Translations under genes and position numbers: made by a program
Shown here: piece after piece, positions 17,091 to 25,123 of the stretch
Position numbering within the stretch: the stretch's first letter is position 1
Layout of the letters: each line of letters opens with the position of its first letter
The notes under the pieces: model-generated
What the model was told of the DNA's origin: nothing
The model's input: only the letters and a program-made list of their open reading frames with translations
Databases searched by the model: none
Assembly: GCA_005884575.1 (NCBI GenBank)
Contig: VAWW01000063.1
Span: 1 to 40,775, forward strand
Length of the DNA: 40,775 nt
DNA from: Actinomycetota bacterium
Lineage (GTDB): Bacteria > Actinomycetota > Thermoleophilia > Gaiellales > Gaiellaceae
Direction: 5' to 3'

Positions 17091-18032
17091 ATGAATGCAA
17101 TCGAAGTGACGAAGCTCGGCAAGACGTATCCCGGCGGCGTCCAGGCCGTGCGCGGAATCGACTTCGAGGTCGCGCCCGGCGAGGTCTTCGGGCTGCTCGG
17201 ACCGAACGGCGCCGGCAAGTCGACGACGGTCGGGATGCTGACGACGACGATCAGGCCGACGAGCGGCACAGCGCGCCTCGCCGGGGTCGACGTCACGAAG
17301 CACCCGCTCGCAGCACGGCGCGTCAGCAGCGTCGTGTTCCAGGACTCCGTCGTCGACCGCGCGCTCACCGGCCGCCGCAACCTCGAGATCCACGCCCGCC
17401 TGTGGAGCGTGGAGCCGCGGGACGCCGCCGACACGATCGGCGGACTCGTCGACGCGCTCGGGCTCGCCGAGCTCGTCGACCGCCCGGTCGCCGGGTACAG
17501 CGGCGGCGAGCGCCGCCGGCTGGAGATCGCCCGTGCGCTCGTCTCGCAGCCCCGGCTGTTGTTCCTCGACGAGCCGACGGTCGGCCTCGACCCGCGGATC
17601 CGCTACGAGCTCCTCGACGTCATCGCCGGGCTGCGGGCGCGCAGCGACATGACCATTCTGTTGACGACGCACTACCTCGACGAGGCCGAGCGGCTCTGCG
17701 ACCGCATCGCGATCATCCACGCGGGCAAGATCGTCGCCCTCGACACGCCGGCCGCGCTCCTCGCCGCGCTCGGCCACGAGATCCTCGAGCTGCGCGTTTC
17801 GGGCGATGTCCCTACCGCGCTGAAAGCACTGCGCGCGCGCGGCGTCGCCGGCGACGACACGTTCGCGGTCGGCTCGACGCTGACCGTACCCCTCCACGAC
17901 CGCGGCGGCTCCGACGCGCTCGCGGCGGTCGAGGAGCTCGGTCTCGCCACGACCGCGGTCGGGACGAGGAAGCCGACACTCGACGACGTCTACCTACGCC
18001 TGACCGGCGGCCGGCTCGCCGAGGCCGCCTGA
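17091..18032 (+). CDS. ABC exporter ATP-binding protein (DrrA-type)
   Basis: A 313-aa ATPase of the daunorubicin-resistance/ABC-2 group. Walker A GPNGAGKST (37-45), signature YSGGERRRLEIARAL, Walker B LLFLDEPTVGLDP, and the His switch TTHYLDEAE are intact. A C-terminal extension typical of DrrA follows. ATG 17091 has AGGAGG seven bases upstream. It is 18 bases from the permease gene, forming a two-gene exporter, and divergent from an ECF41 sigma factor whose predicted promoter lies upstream. The exported substrate is unknown; drugs, lipids or antibiotics are typical. Confidence 0.93.
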   Translation: MNAIEVTKLGKTYPGGVQAVRGIDFEVAPGEVFGLLGPNGAGKSTTVGMLTTTIRPTSGTARLAGVDVTKHPLAARRVSSVVFQDSVVDRALTGRRNLEIHARLWSVEPRDAADTIGGLVDALGLAELVDRPVAGYSGGERRRLEIARALVSQPRLLFLDEPTVGLDPRIRYELLDVIAGLRARSDMTILLTTHYLDEAERLCDRIAIIHAGKIVALDTPAALLAALGHEILELRVSGDVPTALKALRARGVAGDDTFAVGSTLTVPLHDRGGSDALAAVEELGLATTAVGTRKPTLDDVYLRLTGGRLAEAA

Positions 18033-18050
18033 CCCCTGAAAGGAGATTCG

Positions 18051-18890
18051 ATGACCTCTCTCGCCAACACTGCCGTCCTACCCCAGCCGCGCCGCGGCCT
18101 CCCGAGTCTCGCTCCGCTCGTAACGCTCGCCCGCCGCCGCCTGCAACTGACTGCCCGCACGCCGCGCGAGCTCGTCGTACCGCTGCTCACGCCCGTCATG
18201 TTCGCGCTCGTGATCGCACCGGCGCTGAAGCAGGCGCTGCACACGGACGGTCACTACGAGTCTTACGTCGCCCTCGGCACGGTCGGCCTGCTGATCCCGC
18301 TCAACACGATGTTCGCCGGCCTCGGCGTGATCGTCGACCGTGAGCACGGCGCGCAGCGCGAGCTGCTCGCCGCGCCGGTGCCGCGCGCCTTGCTCGTGCT
18401 CGGCAACCTGCTCGTCGCACTCGCGGTCACCGGCTTGCAGCTTGCAGTGCTGATCGGCGCCGCGCTCGCGCGGGGGATCCACTTCTCTGCGAGCACGGCC
18501 GGCGTCGTCTGGTTCGTCGCGGCAGCGCTGCTGTTCGCGATCGGGATGTACGGCGTCGCAGAGACGCTCGCGAACCGCGTCCCCAAGCAGGAGGAGTACA
18601 TCGCCCGCGTCCCGGCGATCGCGATCCTGCCCTGGTTCCTCGCCGGCTCGCTCTTCCCGATCGACGCGCTTCCGTCCGGGCTCGATTGGTTCGCCAAGGT
18701 GCTCCCGCTCACGCACGGCCTCGCGCTGATGCGCTACGGCCTGCTCGACGACAGCAGCGGACTGCACGCGATCTGGAGGATGCACAGCACCACGACCATG
18801 GCCGCGCTCAGCCTCGCGGTCGTCGCGGCCTTCGCGACCGTGCTGACGGCCGTCTCGATCCGCGTCTTTACGCGCTCTGCGGTGCGCTGA
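18051..18890 (+). CDS. ABC-2 type exporter permease (DrrB-type)
   Basis: A 279-aa inner-membrane permease with about six helices: VVPLLTPVMFALVIAPALK, LGTVGLLIPLNTMFAGLGVI, ALLVLGNLLVALAVTGLQLA, VVWFVAAALLFAIGMYGVA, a PWFLAGSLFPIDALP segment typical of ABC-2 permeases, and a C-terminal helix. ATG 18051 follows AAAGGAG. It partners the ATPase just upstream. Its last 23 bases overlap the end of the convergent nitrile hydratase alpha gene. Confidence 0.9.
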   Translation: MTSLANTAVLPQPRRGLPSLAPLVTLARRRLQLTARTPRELVVPLLTPVMFALVIAPALKQALHTDGHYESYVALGTVGLLIPLNTMFAGLGVIVDREHGAQRELLAAPVPRALLVLGNLLVALAVTGLQLAVLIGAALARGIHFSASTAGVVWFVAAALLFAIGMYGVAETLANRVPKQEEYIARVPAIAILPWFLAGSLFPIDALPSGLDWFAKVLPLTHGLALMRYGLLDDSSGLHAIWRMHSTTTMAALSLAVVAAFATVLTAVSIRVFTRSAVR

Positions 18891-19488
18891 CGCCGATCAT
18901 CGAGTCCCGCGTCACGAGCGAGGCCAGCTCGGCCTCGCTCATCCCCTCGCTCCCGGCCGGGCGTCGCGGAATCACCAGGTAGCGGATGTCAGCCGTCGAG
19001 TCCAGCACCCGCACCTCGACGTCGTCGCCGAGCTCGACCCCGAACTCGGTCAGCACCCCGCGGGGATCGGAGACGGCGCGCGAGCGGTAGGGCAGGCTCT
19101 TGTACCAGTTCGGCGGAGGACCGAGCAGCGCGCGCGGATAGCAGGAGCAGAGCGTGCAGACCACCATGTGGTGCACCGCGTCGGTGTTCTCGACGGCGAC
19201 GACGACCGGCGACGGTCCCGGGTCGAGACCGAGCTCCAGCGCGGCCGCGCGCGCGTCGGCCAGGAGGCGCGCCTTGAACTCGGGATCGGCCCATGCGCGG
19301 GCGACGAGCCGCGCGCCGTCGGCGGGAGAACGCGACACGAGCCAGTCGATCCCGGCGCGCACGTCCTCGCGGCGAATCACGCCCTTCTCGAGGAGGAGCT
19401 CCTCGAGCGCACGCGCTCTCGCTGCGGCCGCGGGCTCGTCGCCGTTCGTGATCGCGGCGTGCGGGTGCTCGTGATCGTGGTCGTTCAT
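18868..19488 (-). CDS. nthA: nitrile hydratase alpha subunit, cobalt type
   Basis: Hydrates nitriles to amides (or, in relatives, thiocyanate). The 206-aa protein has the metal-binding claw VCTLCSC with C111, C114, S115 and C116; Thr in the second position is characteristic of the cobalt form, and two of the cysteines are normally oxidised after synthesis. Further family blocks are NWYKSLPYRSRAV and TADIRYLVIPRRP. The N-terminus is His-rich (NDHDHEHPH). ATG 19488 overlaps the beta C-half gene by ATGA and has GGAGGAGG upstream. Thiocyanate hydrolase gamma is the main alternative. The 3' end overlaps the convergent ABC permease by 23 bp. Confidence 0.92.
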   Translation of the reverse strand: MNDHDHEHPHAAITNGDEPAAAARARALEELLLEKGVIRREDVRAGIDWLVSRSPADGARLVARAWADPEFKARLLADARAAALELGLDPGPSPVVVAVENTDAVHHMVVCTLCSCYPRALLGPPPNWYKSLPYRSRAVSDPRGVLTEFGVELGDDVEVRVLDSTADIRYLVIPRRPAGSEGMSEAELASLVTRDSMIGVSAPQSA

Positions 19489-19766
19489 TCCGCCTCCTCC
19501 AACCAGTGCTCGAAGACGTCCGCGTAGATCCGGTCGCGGGCGTCGCCGCGGTAGTCCGGCCAGACGTCGCGTTGCGCGAAGCCGACGAGGTAGAGCCGCT
19601 GTGCGGGAAGTCCATTCGCGCCGTAGGCGCGTGTCTCCGGATTCGTGAACGACGCGTGCATGCGCTCGACGCGCCCGGTCTTTCCCTTCACGTAGCCGGG
19701 GGTTCGGTGATGACCCTCGTGCGGCCGGTCGGCAACCCGCACACGCGTCCCGACGCGGTACGTCAC
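19485..19766 (-). CDS. nitrile hydratase beta subunit, C-terminal half as separate gene
   Basis: A 93-aa protein that matches only the C-terminal SH3-like barrel of nitrile hydratase beta (YRVGTRVRVADRPHEGHHRT, YVKGKTGRVERMHASF, LYLVGFAQRDVW). It starts with GTG 19766 in a GTGA overlap with the N-half gene and ends in an ATGA overlap with alpha, so both junctions are designed for coupled translation rather than being a frameshift scar. This three-gene order mirrors thiocyanate hydrolase and toyocamycin nitrile hydratase, which have split beta subunits. Confidence 0.87.
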   Translation of the reverse strand: MTYRVGTRVRVADRPHEGHHRTPGYVKGKTGRVERMHASFTNPETRAYGANGLPAQRLYLVGFAQRDVWPDYRGDARDRIYADVFEHWLEEAE

Positions 19767-20050
19767 TTGCCGAGCCTCCGGTCGAGCTCGCCGGGGGCGA
19801 GGACGCCCTTCTCGCCGAGGATCGTCTCGATCGCGTAGAGCCAGCGCTCGTAGTACGACGCGTGTTCATACTCGTCGGGCGGCATGCTCTCGATGCCGCG
19901 CCGGAGCTCGTCGACGTTCATCAACCCGTTTCGCCCGAGTGTGCCGACGACCGCGTCCGTCAACAGCTCCCAGTCCGCGAGCTCGTGCTCGCTCCGGTCG
20001 ATCGGCGCGTCCGTGGGGCGGCCGCCGCGGTCGTGCACGCCTTGTTCCAC
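19763..20050 (-). CDS. nitrile hydratase beta subunit, N-terminal half as separate gene
   Basis: A 95-aa helical protein that matches the N-terminal domain of nitrile hydratase beta: HDRGGRP near the start (HDxGG is the family opening), NVDELRRGIESMPPDEY, then YYERWLYAIETILGEKGVL. It may also resemble the beta-like activator proteins used for cobalt insertion, and no other activator is seen here. GTG 20050 is chosen because TACGAT (20062-20057) is exactly six bases upstream, predicting a leaderless operon mRNA. First gene of the three-gene hydratase unit. Confidence 0.85.
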   Translation of the reverse strand: MEQGVHDRGGRPTDAPIDRSEHELADWELLTDAVVGTLGRNGLMNVDELRRGIESMPPDEYEHASYYERWLYAIETILGEKGVLAPGELDRRLGK

Positions 20051-20056
20051 CCAGCG

Positions 20057-20062
20057 ATCGTA
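20057..20062 (-). promoter_or_regulatory. -10 box TACGAT of the nitrile hydratase operon
   Basis: TACGAT ends six bases before GTG 20050. It lies just past the stop codon of the XRE regulator gene, so any -35 would be inside that gene; read-through from the regulator is also possible. Confidence 0.55.
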
Positions 20063-20066
20063 CCGT

Positions 20067-20930
20067 TCAGGTCGCGAGCGAGCGGTGCAGCTGCTCGAGC
20101 CGCCCGCGGGTGCGGTCGTCCGCCGGCGTGTAGGTGATCAGCCGAGTGCCGAGGCGCTGCCCGAGCCAGAGCGACGTGAAGTCGAGCCGAAGGAGGCCGG
20201 CGGTCGGATGCTGCACGCGCTTGACGCGGGTCTCCGGAGCCTGGACGTCGTGGCGCTCCCAGACCTCGGTGAACTCGGGCGAGGCTCGATGCAGGCGCGC
20301 GAGCAGCGCCTTCCACGAGGGCTCGTCGACGTGCTCCGCCATCGCGGCGCGGTACTGCGCGACCATCCGCGACGCGGCGTCGTCCCAATCGAGGATCACC
20401 TCCCGCCACTGCGGGTGCGTGAAGAGCAGCCAGAGGCAGTTGCGGTCCTCGGCCGGGAGCGTCTCGACGTCCGGAAAACCGCTCGCCCAGATGCGGTTGT
20501 ACGCGAGCAGGTCGTAGCGACCGTTGACGACGAGCGCCGGGAACGGCTCGAGCTGGTCCAGCAGCAGCTGCACCGGGGGTGCAAGCGTCGCGCAGTCGTC
20601 GGCGATCAGCGTGTCGGCTGCGCCGGCGAGCGTGAAGAGGTGCGAGCGTTCGTGGGCGTCGAACAGCAGCGTCTTCGCGATCGCGTCGAGCACCTGCGCC
20701 GACGCACGGATGTCGCGGCCCTGCTCGAGCCACGTGTACCAGGTGACGCCGACGCCCGCGAGCTGGGCCACCTCCTCGCGGCGGAGGCCCGGAGTCCGCC
20801 GGCGGCGCGACGGCCGAAGCCCGACCTGCTCCGGGTGGATCCGTTCGCGGCGGCTGCGGAGGAAGGCGGCGAGCTCGCCGCGGCGGACTGCGTCGCCGTC
20901 GAGGCTCCGGAGCGGCGTGACGCTTGCCAT
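20067..20930 (-). CDS. XRE-family regulator with MmyB-like ligand-binding domain
   Basis: A 287-aa regulator. Residues about 15-95 form a Cro/C1-type helix-turn-helix (LAAFLRSRRERI, TPGLRREEVAQLAGVGVTWYTW, LEQGRDIRASAQVLDAIA); the remainder is the MmyB-like PAS-fold domain (ALVVNGRYDLLAYNRIW, HPQWREVILDWDDAA) thought to bind fatty-acid-like ligands. ATG 20930 lacks a ribosome binding site; GATACT (20942-20937) is spaced for a leaderless start. It is divergent from an MFS exporter across two CTGGTACC sites, its probable operators, and 16 bases upstream of the nitrile hydratase genes on the same strand. Confidence 0.9.
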   Translation of the reverse strand: MASVTPLRSLDGDAVRRGELAAFLRSRRERIHPEQVGLRPSRRRRTPGLRREEVAQLAGVGVTWYTWLEQGRDIRASAQVLDAIAKTLLFDAHERSHLFTLAGAADTLIADDCATLAPPVQLLLDQLEPFPALVVNGRYDLLAYNRIWASGFPDVETLPAEDRNCLWLLFTHPQWREVILDWDDAASRMVAQYRAAMAEHVDEPSWKALLARLHRASPEFTEVWERHDVQAPETRVKRVQHPTAGLLRLDFTSLWLGQRLGTRLITYTPADDRTRGRLEQLHRSLAT

Positions 20931-20972
20931 GCGACCAGTATCGCCGACCGGGCGAGGCTCAGGCAGGTAGCG

Positions 20973-21004
20973 CTGGTACCAGGATAAATGGGCTCTGGTA
21001 CCGG
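20973..21004. promoter_or_regulatory. two-site palindromic operator between XRE regulator and MFS exporter
   Basis: CTGGTACCAG (20973-20982) is a perfect 10-bp palindrome and CTGGTACCGG (20995-21004) repeats it with one change. Their centres are 22 bases apart, about two helical turns, so two dimers could bind the same face. The second site covers the expected -35 region of the MFS gene (-10 CACGAT at 21020-21025). Autorepression plus control of the exporter is the simplest reading. Confidence 0.65.
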
Positions 21005-21031
21005 GTTCCCGCCTGCCGCCACGATGGGATC

Positions 21032-22480
21032 ATGACTGCCCAGACACAGCTCTCGCCTCTCGGTCTTGCGACCGTGCTGCTCGCCGCCTTCCTCTCGATC
21101 GCCGACTTCTTCATCGTCAACGTCGCGCTGCCGACGATCGACTCCGATCTCCACGCATCGACCGCGACGCTCGAGCTCGTCGTCGCCGGCTACGGTGTGC
21201 CGTACGCATTGCTGCTCGTGCTCGGCGGGCGGCTCGGCGACCTGTTCGGCCGGCGGCGCCTGTTCATGCTCGGGATGGCGTCGTTCACCGTGTTCTCGCT
21301 GCTCTGCGGCATCGCGCCGACGGCGGTCGCGCTCGTCGCCTTCCGCGCGGCGCAGGGCGCATCAGCCGCGCTGATGGTGCCGCAGGTGCTCGCCACGATC
21401 CAGGCGACGAGCGTCGGCCGGCAGCGCGCCAAGGCGATCGGCCTGTACGGCGCGACCGCCGGCATCGCCGCGGTCGTCGGGCAGCTCGCCGGGGGCGCGC
21501 TCGTCGATGCGAACATCGCCGGGACGGGCTGGCGGCCGATCTTCCTCGTGAACGTGCCGCTGGGGATCGTCGGCCTGCTGCTCGCCTGGCGCATGGTGCC
21601 GGCGACGCGCTCGCTCGAGGTCCCGCGCATCGACACGCTCGGAACCGTGACGCTCGGGATCGCGGTCCTCGCCTTGCTCGTTCCGCTCACCGAGGGCCGC
21701 GCGCTCGGGTGGCCCGCATGGAGCTGGCTTCTGCTCGCGCTCTTCGTTCCGGCCGTTGCGGCCTTCGCGCTCGTCGAACGCCGTCTCGAGCGAACGGGCG
21801 GCCATCCGATCGTGCCGCCGTCGCTCCTCGGCCTGCCGGGGATGCAGCGCGGCCTCGCGATCGCGGTCCCGTTCTTCGCCGGCTTCGGCGCGTTCATGTT
21901 CGTGTGCGCGATCAGCCTGCAGCAGGGAGCGCACTTGACGCCGCTCCGCGCCGGGCTCGCACTCGTGCCGATGGCGCTGACGTTCCTCTTCGCGTCGCTG
22001 ACGACTGCGCGCCTGACCGCGCGCTACGGCCGGCGGGTGCTCTCCGCCGGAGCGGTCCTCCAGGCCGTCGGCCTCGTCGGACTCGCCGGCACGCTGTTTG
22101 CTGCATGGCCGGACGTGAACGTCCTGAGACTCGCGCCGGCGATGGCGGTCGCAGGTTTCGGCCAGGGACTCGTGATGAGCCCGTTGTTCGGGTTCGTCCT
22201 CGCCGGTGTCCCGGCCGCGCGGGCAGGCGTCGGCAGCGGCGTGCTCGCGACGACGCAGCAGACCGCACTCGCCCTCGGCGTCGCGAGCCTCGGCAGCCTG
22301 TTCCTGTCGCTCGCGTCCTCGAACTCGCTGGGCATGCGCGATGCGTTCGTCGTCGTCCTCGCGGTGCAGACGTGCGTCGCCGTCGTGGTCGCCGTGGCCG
22401 CGCGGACCCTTCCCGGCCCGGTCCAGCAGACAGCGGTGACGCAGCAGCGTGCGCCCGAGGCCGCGCTGAAAGCGGCCTAG
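21032..22480 (+). CDS. MFS transporter, DHA2 (14-helix) drug-efflux type
   Basis: A 482-aa proton-driven exporter. Motif A-like GGRLGDLFGRRRLF follows the second helix, DFFIVNVALPTI marks helix 1 and AGYGVPYALLLVLGGRLGD is typical of the EmrB/QacA (DHA2) branch; many further helices follow. ATG 21032 is chosen over upstream in-frame codons because CACGAT (21020-21025) sits six bases before it and the protein then begins at a normal N-terminus; there is no ribosome binding site. Divergent from its presumed XRE regulator. The 3' end overlaps the convergent mltG gene by four bases. Confidence 0.9.
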   Translation: MTAQTQLSPLGLATVLLAAFLSIADFFIVNVALPTIDSDLHASTATLELVVAGYGVPYALLLVLGGRLGDLFGRRRLFMLGMASFTVFSLLCGIAPTAVALVAFRAAQGASAALMVPQVLATIQATSVGRQRAKAIGLYGATAGIAAVVGQLAGGALVDANIAGTGWRPIFLVNVPLGIVGLLLAWRMVPATRSLEVPRIDTLGTVTLGIAVLALLVPLTEGRALGWPAWSWLLLALFVPAVAAFALVERRLERTGGHPIVPPSLLGLPGMQRGLAIAVPFFAGFGAFMFVCAISLQQGAHLTPLRAGLALVPMALTFLFASLTTARLTARYGRRVLSAGAVLQAVGLVGLAGTLFAAWPDVNVLRLAPAMAVAGFGQGLVMSPLFGFVLAGVPAARAGVGSGVLATTQQTALALGVASLGSLFLSLASSNSLGMRDAFVVVLAVQTCVAVVVAVAARTLPGPVQQTAVTQQRAPEAALKAA

Positions 22481-23281
22481 CAGCTACACCCGTACTCGCG
22501 CGCCTTCTGGCAGAACTCGTTCTCGTCGGCGGTGAAGGAATGGTGCACGCCGTCGGGCTCGCGCACGAAGTAGAGGTAGTCGACCGCGGCGGCGCGCAGC
22601 GGCGGCGCGCAGCGACGGTAGCCCGGGATTACCGATCGGCGTCGGCGGCAGCCCTTCGTGCAGGCGCGTGTTGTACGGCGAGTCGGTCGCGAGCTGCGCC
22701 TTCGTCAGCGGACGCGTTCCCTGAATCCCGAGCCCGTAACGGAGCGTCGCATCGATGCCGAGCGGCATGTGCCTGTCGAGCCGGTTGTAGATCACCGCTG
22801 CGACGAGCGCGCGCTCCTCGGGCGCGACGGTCTCGCGCTCGATCATCGAAGCGATCGTCAGCACGTCGTAAGGCGTCGCGCCGCGCGCCGCGGCCGGGCC
22901 GAGATCGACCTTCGTCCACTCGCGCCGGAACGCTGCGAGTTGCAGCGCGACGAGCTCCGAAGCGGACGTCGCGGGCCCGAACTTGTAGAGGGACGGAAAG
23001 AGAAAGCCCTCGATCGAACGCGGTCGCGGCGTAAAGCCCGGAGGCGGCGCCGCCGCGCGGGCGGCCGCCGCGTAGGATCGCCCGTCGAGGCGCGGCGTGA
23101 TCTTGCGCTTGACGATCGCGATCCGCCGCACCGTTGCGACGCGGTCGGTCATCTGACGGACGCTCATCCCTTCGGGGAAGACGATCCGGAGGGTCGGCTC
23201 CCGCGCTCCCGCGGTCGCGGCGATTCCGGCTGCCGCAGCAAGCGCGACGATGAGAGCGGCGGCGCGGCGCACGACCGGCAC
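22477..23281 (-). pseudogene. mltG: MltG/YceG-like endolytic murein transglycosylase, frameshifted
   Basis: A membrane-anchored enzyme that cuts nascent glycan strands. An N-terminal anchor (AAALIVALAAAAGIAATAGA) precedes the YceG domain: GFLFPSLYKFG, the catalytic Glu motif TIASMIERETVAPEERALV, AAVIYNRL, and LPPTPIGNPGLPSL. Near 22590-22610 the family sequence moves to another frame (AAVDYLYFVREPDGVHHSFT then FCQKAREYGCSC), ending at TAG 22477. Without correction the tail is a basic nonsense extension. The start is uncertain (GTG 23281 or 23272). It is shorter than typical MltG. Assembly error or genuine loss are both possible. Confidence 0.8.
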
Positions 23282-23302
23282 GGTAGCTGCCAAGCTACAG
23301 AC

Positions 23303-23629
23303 ATGGCGACGATCGCCTGCACACTGAATCACGACGACCTGAGCTCGCGCCGTGCACGCTGGGCGGCGCTCGCCTCGCACGCGCTGCTCGAGATCGAGAC
23401 GACCCGACGCGGGCTCCGGCTCGTGTTCGCAGGCAACGACGGCGTCGCGGCCGAACTGCGCGAGCTCGCGGAACTCGAGCGCGAATGCTGCGCGTTCGCG
23501 ACCTGGACCGTCGAGGTCGACGTACGCGGCGTGGCGCTCGAGCTCGCCGGTATCGAAGACGCAGCCGTCCCTGCCGTGCGGGCGATGTTCGGACCGCTAC
23601 GCGGCGGGCTCGAAGTCAAACCTCGGTAA
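23303..23629 (+). CDS. small conserved protein with ECCAF motif
   Basis: A 108-aa soluble protein: ATIACTLNHDDLSSRRARWAA, a central FAGNDGVAAELRELAELERE, then ECCAFATWTVEVDV and a C-terminal AVPAVRAMFGPL helix. The paired cysteines after a charged helix recall small actinobacterial proteins often found beside metal or mercury regulators; I cannot assign a function. ATG 23303 is chosen because CAAGCT (23291-23296) is spaced like a leaderless -10 and homologues open with xxxCTL. Divergent from mltG. Confidence 0.65.
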   Translation: MATIACTLNHDDLSSRRARWAALASHALLEIETTRRGLRLVFAGNDGVAAELRELAELERECCAFATWTVEVDVRGVALELAGIEDAAVPAVRAMFGPLRGGLEVKPR

Positions 23630-23676
23630 GGCACACCGCGGTGCGCAGCGGAGGGCGGCATCGCCGTCACGCGCCT

Positions 23677-23682
23677 TACACT
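23677..23682 (+). promoter_or_regulatory. -10 box TACACT of the universal stress protein gene
   Basis: TACACT ends exactly six bases before ATG 23689 and no ribosome binding site is present, predicting a leaderless transcript. Confidence 0.55.
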
Positions 23683-23688
23683 CGCCGC

Positions 23689-24161
23689 ATGGCTCAGGAG
23701 TCGGCGACGGTCGTGGTCGGCGTCGACGGTTCGCCGTGCTCGATCCAGGCGGTCCGCTGGGCGGCCGACGAGGCTCGCACGCACAAGGGCCGCCTACGCG
23801 CGGTCCACGCGTGGCACTACCCAGCGACTGCGTCGCACGGCGGCATCCCGCCGGCCGTGAGCCTCGACGTCGACGAGCTGAAGGATGCGGCCGAGCACGT
23901 CTCAAGGCTTCGCTCGAGCAGGCGGGCGTCGACGGAACCGATGTCGAGGTCGAGGAGCGCGTGGTTCAAGGGCCGGCCACGGCGGCGCTCGTCGATGCAG
24001 CGCAGGGAGCGAGGCTGCTGGTCGTCGGCGCTCGCGGCCTCGGCAGCTTCGTCGGCCTCCTCCTCGGCCACGTCAGCCACCAGTGCTCGATCGTCTCGCC
24101 GTGCCCGGTCGCGGTCGTGCCGGCCCCCCGGCGGGACGGCTCGCGCTCAGACGCCGGTTGA
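23689..24161 (+). pseudogene. universal stress protein (UspA family), frameshifted
   Basis: A nucleotide-binding USP-fold protein. The first frame reads ATVVVGVDGSPCSIQAVRWA to DELKDAAEHV, then near 23900 the family sequence jumps to the next frame (KASLEQAGVDGTDVEVEERV ... LVVGARGLGSFVGLLLGHVS ... CPVAVVPAP). The ATP-loop G-x2-G-x9-G/S motif is in the second frame. GTCTCAAG in place of an expected GTCCTCAAG suggests a single lost C. Restored, the protein is about 157 aa, a normal single-domain USP. Confidence 0.8.
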
Positions 24162-24316
24162 GGTGGTCGCAGGCCGAGACGCGCGCGGCCTCGCGTTCAC
24201 GTTCAGGTACGTGCCCGAGACCCGTTAGGGAGGATTATCCGGTCCGTCAGCGGGAACGAGAAGCTCCTCCCGCCCGGACGCCCGCGGGCCTGTGGCCGCT
24301 TGGAAGGAACGGAACT

Positions 24317-24505
24317 GTGGCTGTTGGCAACAACCGCCTGCGGAGCGAGGAACGCGCGAACCCGCTGGTCCGGTTTCGCTGCGCCGACTGCGGGTACGGG
24401 GCGAGCCGCCGGATGGCGCCGGAGCGGTGTCCGATGTGCTCGGGAACCGTGTGGGACTACGAAGCGCGGCGCCCGCTCGCGAATCTCCGCGAACCGCGAC
24501 CGTAA
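24317..24505 (+). CDS. small zinc-ribbon protein
   Basis: A 62-aa protein with two CxxC knuckles (FRCADCGYG and ERCPMCSG, about 17 residues apart) forming a rubredoxin-like zinc ribbon, followed by VWDYEARRPLANL. Such proteins often accompany stress or redox genes; no specific role can be given. GTG 24317 has GGAAGGAACGG upstream. An open frame extends well upstream but that part has no coding character. Confidence 0.6.
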   Translation: MAVGNNRLRSEERANPLVRFRCADCGYGASRRMAPERCPMCSGTVWDYEARRPLANLREPRP

Positions 24506-25080
24506 TGCCGCGTTACGAAAGCGCCTGCATCGGGCGTGTTCCGGAGGCGCCTAGACCCTGCGCGGAAACGGGAATGCTGCGTTTCGGGCGGTGAGAGCGC
24601 GTTCGGGACTGACGGCAGTTCGTTCAGGATGCGCTCCTCGCCCGTTCATCGGAGGCGCGCTCGACGCCGCTCTTCGCGTGGATGGGGCCGATCTGATCGG
24701 TAGAAGGTCATTCCTTGAGCGCGTCGTCGAGCAGGTCTATGGTCAGCCGGGGTGCCGGCAGCAGAGCACGACATCGAAACGCTGCGGTTGATCCATGCCG
24801 ATCTTGTCGCTCGTCGGGCACGACTGGTCGACCTGCTGATCTCGAGCGAACAAGACTCCTGACAGCCGTTACGTCGACGACGCTGCGGACCCGTTTGTTC
24901 GTCGCGTTCCGCCCTATGGCCGCCATCACGGAACTGACTGCCGATGTCTGGCCCGGGATTCCGAAGATCCACGACATTGTCATGTTGCGCCGGAAACTCG
25001 TCGGCGCTGTCGGGCTCCTGTTCGCGAGCGAGGTCGCGTGGTTGGTCAGCGTCTCGCTCGTTTGGCTGCTTCGCTAACGT
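24506..25080. other. gene-poor stretch with eroded coding fragments
   Basis: About 575 bases without an intact gene. Fragments that look formerly coding appear in different frames: DLIGRRSFLERVVEQVYGQP near 24690, EHDIETLRLIHADLVARRAR then LVDLLISSEQDS to a TGA near 24860, and IPKIHDIVMLRRKLV near 24960. The last faintly recalls the conserved segment of HepT-type (DUF86) toxins, but this is weak. Lower G/C at third positions and broken frames suggest a decayed insertion, next to the damaged tRNA-Gly. Confidence 0.4.
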
Positions 25081-25098
25081 GCGGGGCGGAACAGAAAA

Positions 25099-25114
25099 CC
25101 CCGCCTGAGCGGGG
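25099..25114 (-). terminator. Rho-independent terminator after the tRNA-Gly remnant
   Basis: CCCCGC-TCAG-GCGGGG on the minus strand followed by TTTTCTG. It stands 10 bases past the tRNA 3' end. A weaker run (CCTTTC) on the other side could serve the plus strand. Confidence 0.75.
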
Positions 25115-25123
25115 CCTTTCGAG

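Noticed and set aside
19485..20050. Split nitrile hydratase beta as a sequencing frameshift
   Set aside because: The halves overlap by a clean GTGA start/stop, the C-half begins at a natural domain boundary, and the family has known split-beta members.
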